From: an uncultured Desulfobulbaceae bacterium
GTDB lineage: Bacteria; Desulfobacterota; Desulfobulbia; Desulfobulbales; BM004
Assembly: GCA_947259115.1 (NCBI GenBank)
Contig: CAMYKS010000029.1
Location: 1-34,378 of the forward strand
Reading direction: 5' to 3'
Length of the DNA stretch: 34,378 nucleotides
Shown: piece after piece, positions 30,674 to 34,378 of the stretch
How the letters are laid out: each line of letters begins with the position of its first letter
How positions within the stretch are numbered: the stretch's first letter is position 1
The notes under the pieces: generated by a model
Told to the model about the DNA's origin: nothing
What the model saw: the letters and a program-made list of their open reading frames with translations, nothing else
Database searches by the model: none
Translations under genes and position numbers: made by a program

Positions 30674-31405
30674 ATGACAGAAGACCTCTTTGACAAAACC
30701 ATCTGCTTGCTGCAGGAATCATGCAACGGAGTGGCACTCACCGGTGCCGGTGTAAGCACTGAAAGCGGCATTCCTGACTTCCATGGAAAGAACGGCCTCT
30801 GGTCCCGCTTCGACCCGATTGAATACGGCACCCTGGGCGCATTCATTGCTGATCCCGAAAAGGTCTGGCGTATGCTTGCCGGTCTTTTAGACGTAGTCGA
30901 TGCCAAACCGAACAAAGGCCACAAAGCCCTTGCCACTCTTGAGCAGCAAGGACTGCTGACAGGAATCATCACCCAGAATATTGACAGCCTGCACCAAAAG
31001 GGCGGCAGTAAAAATGTGGTTGAATTCCATGGTTCGCTTGGGACATTCTCCTGCCTTTCGTGTGGTGACAGCTATGATCTTGCTTTTGTGCACGACAATT
31101 CTCTGCCGCCCCGTTGTTCATCCTGCGGTGCCATACTGAAGCCGGATATTGTTTTTTATGACGAACGTATCCCTGACACCGTTCTGACCCAAACAGAACA
31201 GATGCTGGCCTCTGCTGACCTGCTGCTCGTTGCCGGCACATCATGCCGGGTGCAACCGGCAGCACACATACCATTCACGGTGCTTAACAGAGGGGGCAAG
31301 ATAATTGAGATCAATAAAGAGCCTGCGCTCAAGCATATTGCAGCAGTTATCCTGAAAGGAAATTTTTCAACGGTGATGGAAAAATTGGCCGAACGTTTGG
31401 CATAG
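30674..31405 (+). CDS. cobB: NAD-dependent protein deacylase, sirtuin (Sir2/CobB family)
   Basis: 243 residues with the NAD-binding G-A-G-V-S-T-E-S-G-I-P-D-F (24-36), T-Q-N-I-D-S-L-H, catalytic His in E-F-H-G-S, a zinc module C-x2-C ... C-x2-C (C-L-S-C and C-S-S-C), and K-P-D-I-V-F-Y-D-E with G-T-S-C-R-V-Q-P. Every catalytic feature is intact. Sirtuins remove acetyl or other acyl groups from lysines using NAD. There is no clear ribosome site; translation is probably coupled to the hydrolase ten bases upstream. A hairpin (31404-31424) overlaps the stop codon but has no T-run. Confidence 0.94.
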   Translation: MTEDLFDKTICLLQESCNGVALTGAGVSTESGIPDFHGKNGLWSRFDPIEYGTLGAFIADPEKVWRMLAGLLDVVDAKPNKGHKALATLEQQGLLTGIITQNIDSLHQKGGSKNVVEFHGSLGTFSCLSCGDSYDLAFVHDNSLPPRCSSCGAILKPDIVFYDERIPDTVLTQTEQMLASADLLLVAGTSCRVQPAAHIPFTVLNRGGKIIEINKEPALKHIAAVILKGNFSTVMEKLAERLA

Positions 31406-31459
31406 GACGCCTTGCGGCTGTCCTAAAAAAAGAAGACCTGGGATAAATGGACCTGTTTC

Positions 31460-31816
31460 TTAAGCGGAAATCCCCTTTTCGCTCAAAATCACAATCCTGT
31501 CAATATTTTTGAGAAAGTTCTTTTTGACAGTCTGTGGAAGAGGAGAAAGAAACTGGACGCCCATTCCCTGTTTCTGGTAGCTGCTCTTTTCCCTGTTCCA
31601 GACAACGAGTGCGGAAACCTCCACTTCATGGGTGCCTTCAGCAGGAAATATCAGGTTCACATGTGTACCCACCGGGGCTGGAGATTTTGTATTGATGAAC
31701 ATACCATCCATAGAAATGTCCTTGCTGCAGGAAATCATGTAATCACCCGCATGGATGAAATCCACTCTGAAGTCCACTGGAACACGCTGGATTATCCGTC
31801 TGTCGCTTGTTGCCAT
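31460..31816 (-). CDS. PilZ domain protein (predicted c-di-GMP receptor)
   Basis: A single-domain protein of 118 residues. The c-di-GMP contact motifs are both present: R7-x3-R11 (R-I-I-Q-R) and D33-x-S35-x-x-G38 (D-I-S-M-D-G), followed by the beta-barrel strands M-F-I-N-T and A-L-V-V-W. GGTGAAA lies before the ATG. Stand-alone PilZ proteins transmit c-di-GMP signals to motility, polysaccharide or secretion machinery by protein contact; the partner is not identifiable. It is monocistronic, convergent with the sirtuin gene. Together with the GEMM-I riboswitch it shows that c-di-GMP signalling operates in this organism. Confidence 0.9.
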   Translation of the reverse strand: MATSDRRIIQRVPVDFRVDFIHAGDYMISCSKDISMDGMFINTKSPAPVGTHVNLIFPAEGTHEVEVSALVVWNREKSSYQKQGMGVQFLSPLPQTVKKNFLKNIDRIVILSEKGISA

Positions 31817-31993
31817 ACTGTTTCACCAAATGTAAAATTCTTTTCAACTTGAAAATTCACTTGGTACAATTGCTTTATTTATTCAAAATTGGATAGAGTA
31901 ATGAAAGTTCTTTTGCCTGAATACTATAAAATAACTATTAAGTTTTTAACAGAATAGCAAGCAGTTTATCAGGAATCCTTCTTATTTTTGCTC

Positions 31994-32764
31994 ATGGCAA
32001 CTGCTGTCTTCTATTTTCATAATTATCTCAGAAAAATGCTTAAAAAAGAGCATGGTGCCGGGCCATCCTTTTTGTATCATTTCAACCGCAAGGCTTCCAT
32101 TAAAGATATCATTGAGTCTCTTGGCGTTCCCCATCCAATTGTTGGGAAGCTTACAGTGAACGACACTGAAGTCGGTTTTGATTATATCCTGCGGCATAAG
32201 GATATTGTGGAAGCAAGCCCCTTAACCCCGCCCGTAAATCCTTTAGTGTCAACTCCCCTGAGACCGGCCCCCCTGGAAAGGATTTCATTTGTGGCTGATG
32301 TTAATGTCGGGAAACTGGCATTTCATCTGAGGACCCTCGGTTTTGATTGTGAATATGGAAGTAATACCAGGGATGCTGAACTGGTTGAAAGAGCCCATTC
32401 CCAAAAACGTATTCTCCTGACCCGGGATACATCGCTGTTAAAAAGAAAGCTGGTCATACACGGATATCTGGTCAGGGCGCAGAACCCCACGGAGCAACTC
32501 ATTGAAGTTATGTGCCTTTATGATCTCAAGAGCAGGATAAAACCGTTGAGCAGATGTATCCCCTGCAACGGCATACTGGTGCCCGTAAACAAAGAAGCCA
32601 TCCTGAACCGCCTGGAGCCGCTGACCAGAAAACATTACGAATCGTTTCACGTCTGTCAGCAGTGTGACAGGATTTACTGGCCCGGTTCACACCAGGAAAA
32701 AATCGTCGCTTTTATCGAGAAAATTCTCAAAGCTTTAAGACAGAAAGGGACTCAAGGAACATGA
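31994..32764 (+). CDS. Mut7-C RNase-domain protein with N-terminal ubiquitin-like domain
   Basis: 256 residues. The first 85 or so have the Mut7-C ubiquitin-like fold (F-L-Y-H-F-N-R-K-A-S-I-K-D-I-I-E-S-L-G-V-P-H). A PIN-like Mut7-C domain follows: F-V-A-D-V-N-V-G-K-L-A, L-R-T-L-G-F-D, D-A-E-L-V, I-L-L-T-R-D, supplying the acidic residues of a metal-dependent nuclease. A C-terminal zinc ribbon is formed by C-I-P-C and C-Q-Q-C. Family proteins are presumed RNases, possibly in tRNA or mRNA processing, but untested in most bacteria. A TTG two codons before the ATG is an alternative start. The last 13 bases overlap the convergent ABC exporter gene. Confidence 0.88.
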   Translation: MATAVFYFHNYLRKMLKKEHGAGPSFLYHFNRKASIKDIIESLGVPHPIVGKLTVNDTEVGFDYILRHKDIVEASPLTPPVNPLVSTPLRPAPLERISFVADVNVGKLAFHLRTLGFDCEYGSNTRDAELVERAHSQKRILLTRDTSLLKRKLVIHGYLVRAQNPTEQLIEVMCLYDLKSRIKPLSRCIPCNGILVPVNKEAILNRLEPLTRKHYESFHVCQQCDRIYWPGSHQEKIVAFIEKILKALRQKGTQGT

Positions 32765-34378
32765 ACATCCTGGTCCCACTCAATATATTGCAGATTCTGC
32801 AGCCGGTAGTAAAAGCCTTTATCAGCCATCAACCTGTCATGGCTTCCTTCCTCCAGAATCTGCCCCGAATCCATGACAATTATCCTGTCGGCCCGGCGGA
32901 TGGTTGAAAGCCGGTGGGCAATAACGATGCTTGTCCTCTGTGATAAGGTTGCATCAATGGCCCGCTCAACCAGTCTTTCTGTTTCTGAATCCACATTGGC
33001 TGTGGCCTCATCCAGTACAAGAATCTCAGGGTCCCGCACCATAACCCGGGCCAGAGCCAGCAGTTGCCGCTGTCCTGTAGACAGGTCCAGGTTGCCTTCA
33101 CCGATCCTGGTTTGCAGCCCTTGCTCAAGGCGGCCTACGAGTTCATGAAGCTGGGCCTGTTTCAGTATTGCAGTAAGGTCCCGTTCTTCCATATCAGAAT
33201 CAAGGAGGATGTTTTCCATTATGGTGCCCGGAAACAGGTAGATCTCCTGCATAACGAGCCCTAAGGTATTACGCAGCCATTCCGGATCCAGTTCCCGCAA
33301 ATCATGGCCATCCAGCAGGATGCTGCCCTGATCCGGGTCATACATACGCTCCAGCAGGTTTACGAGCGTCGACTTTCCGGAGCCGGTGGCACCGACAATT
33401 GCAACGGTTTCACCTGCTTTAACCTGCATGGAAAGGTTGTGAATAACCGGTTTGCCAGGATCGTATCCAAAGGTTACCTTGCTAAACTCCAGGGAGCCGC
33501 TTACTGATTGCGGTACAAGGGGTGCCGCCACAACAGGCAGCATGCTCTTTGTATCAAGGAGCTGAAAAATTCTTTCGGCTGAAGCCATGGCTGATTGCAC
33601 AATGGAAAATTTCTGTGACAGTTCCCGCAGCGGCTGAAAGAAAAGGCGCATATAGGAGATGAAGGCCACCAGTATGCCGATGGTCATTTCTCCCTTGAGA
33701 ACCAGGATACCTCCGTACCAGATAATAACGCCTGTTGCCGTTGCCGCAAGGATATCAAGCAGGGGCATGAATACACCGAATATTTTAATCTGCTGCAAGG
33801 TGGAATGGAAATAAGACCGGTTCAAGGTAACAAAATTACTCTCAGCATCCTTTTCTCTCTGGAACAGCTGGATAAGACTTATCCCGGAAACAGCCTCCTG
33901 CAGATAAGCATTAATTTTCGCCAGGTTCGTCCTGATCTCCCGAAATGCATTACGGGCCAATTTGCTGAACAAGATGGTGGATACAAGGACCATTGGCAGC
34001 AGCAGACCCATGAGCAAGGCAAGACGCCAATTGAGCCAGAAAAGCAGGACCAGGATGCCTATTATTCGTATGGCATCATTAAAAAGGGTGACAATGACCG
34101 AGGTGAACATCTCGTGCATATTCTGCACATCGTTGGTCAGCCGTGTTACAAGCTTGCCGCTGGGATTTTCATGAAAAAATGCAAGGTCAAGTCCCAGCAT
34201 ATGTTTATATATCTGCTGCCGCAGCCTGTGCATTATATTCTGCCCTGTCCACTCCAGGACCGTGACCTGGAAATAGTTGGCAGCAAAACCCGCAAGGACT
34301 GCAACACCAAAAATCAGGGCCAATGTTGCCAGGCCTGAAAAGCGCTCCGGGACAGAGATTTCCGTATTGATGATATAG
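32752..34378 (-). CDS. ABC exporter (MsbA/multidrug type, TM domain fused to ATPase), 5' end outside window
   Basis: The frame stays open to the right edge (residues I-S-V-P-E-R-F-S-G-L-A-T precede the first internal start), so the gene is partial; roughly 40-50 N-terminal residues, with the first TM helix, are missing. Five TM helices remain. The ATPase has Walker A G-A-T-G-S-G-K-S-T, Q-loop V-M-Q-E, signature L-S-T-G-Q-R-Q, Walker B I-L-V-L-D-E-A-T and H-loop I-A-H-R-L-S-T. All catalytic residues are intact. Half-size exporters of this type work as homo- or heterodimers and move lipids or drugs. In many genomes two such genes are adjacent, so a partner may lie beyond the edge. Confidence 0.93.
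   Translation of the reverse strand, partial: YIINTEISVPERFSGLATLALIFGVAVLAGFAANYFQVTVLEWTGQNIMHRLRQQIYKHMLGLDLAFFHENPSGKLVTRLTNDVQNMHEMFTSVIVTLFNDAIRIIGILVLLFWLNWRLALLMGLLLPMVLVSTILFSKLARNAFREIRTNLAKINAYLQEAVSGISLIQLFQREKDAESNFVTLNRSYFHSTLQQIKIFGVFMPLLDILAATATGVIIWYGGILVLKGEMTIGILVAFISYMRLFFQPLRELSQKFSIVQSAMASAERIFQLLDTKSMLPVVAAPLVPQSVSGSLEFSKVTFGYDPGKPVIHNLSMQVKAGETVAIVGATGSGKSTLVNLLERMYDPDQGSILLDGHDLRELDPEWLRNTLGLVMQEIYLFPGTIMENILLDSDMEERDLTAILKQAQLHELVGRLEQGLQTRIGEGNLDLSTGQRQLLALARVMVRDPEILVLDEATANVDSETERLVERAIDATLSQRTSIVIAHRLSTIRRADRIIVMDSGQILEEGSHDRLMADKGFYYRLQNLQYIEWDQDVHVP

Noticed and set aside
31404..31424. Terminator after the sirtuin gene
   Set aside because: An AGGAC/GTCCT hairpin with inner GCC/GGC is visible but is followed by A-rich, not T-rich, sequence on the plus strand.
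1..34378. tRNA, rRNA, CRISPR array or replication origin
   Set aside because: No cloverleaf, conserved rRNA segment, regularly spaced repeat or DnaA-box cluster was noticed on either strand by reading.

Overview
The window reads as chromosomal DNA from a Gram-negative anaerobe, most likely a deltaproteobacterium (Desulfobacterota, Desulfobulbales/Desulfuromonadales-like). This is inferred from gene content, not from a search: a GEMM-I riboswitch, a probable selenocysteine codon, a rubrerythrin, a kinase with a two-CW domain, FmdB- and MopE-like sequences, and a MoxR/DUF58/DUF4129/DUF4350 envelope cluster. No rRNA, tRNA, CRISPR array or intact mobile element was seen. Genes are dense, mostly on the minus strand, and often overlap by the 4-base ATGA junction.

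Layout. (1) 1-1.6 kb is AT-rich and accessory-like: a small hypothetical gene, the broken left end of an IS30-type insertion sequence, and a two-TM hypothetical protein. (2) 1.6-11.7 kb holds a ten-gene minus-strand cluster. In transcription order it is: zinc-ribbon RDD protein, B-box/TM protein, multi-TM protein, small B-box/TM protein, DUF4129 protein, DUF4350 protein, MoxR AAA+ ATPase, DUF58 protein, SpoIIM-family protein, RDD protein. (3) 11.9-16.3 kb is a second minus-strand unit with a visible control region: a sigma70-like promoter, a GEMM-I (cyclic dinucleotide) aptamer, an intrinsic terminator, and then three exported proteins (184-aa anchored protein, 1040-aa ankyrin lipoprotein, and a periplasmic glutaredoxin). 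The glutaredoxin gene is interrupted in frame by TGA exactly at its first catalytic Cys and has a SECIS-like hairpin downstream. It is therefore probably a selenoprotein, and a standard ORF search would miss it. (4) 16.3-18.3 kb holds a structured intergenic region and a secreted beta-propeller/MopE-like protein on the plus strand. (5) 18.3-20.5 kb: FmdB zinc ribbon and a PAS-GAF histidine kinase. (6) 20.9-25.9 kb: an ABC-2 export pair, a membrane-embedded spermidine-synthase-like protein and an exported PCMT-like methyltransferase. (7) 26.4-34.4 kb: rubrerythrin with a Fur-like box upstream, a double DUF1566 protein, a membrane histidine kinase with a C-terminal two-CW domain, an alpha/beta hydrolase plus sirtuin pair, a PilZ protein, a Mut7-C protein and an ABC exporter cut by the window edge.

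How the genes may work together. The MoxR ATPase, DUF58 protein and membrane partners look like a chaperone/assembly machine acting at the envelope. The unit just upstream on the same strand places an ankyrin lipoprotein and a redox-active seleno-glutaredoxin in the same compartment, apparently under cyclic-dinucleotide control. A PilZ protein elsewhere in the window is a second expected c-di-GMP-responsive element. The strongest candidate for an undescribed system is this riboswitch-controlled envelope module (about 11.95-16.34 kb) together with the adjoining MoxR cluster.
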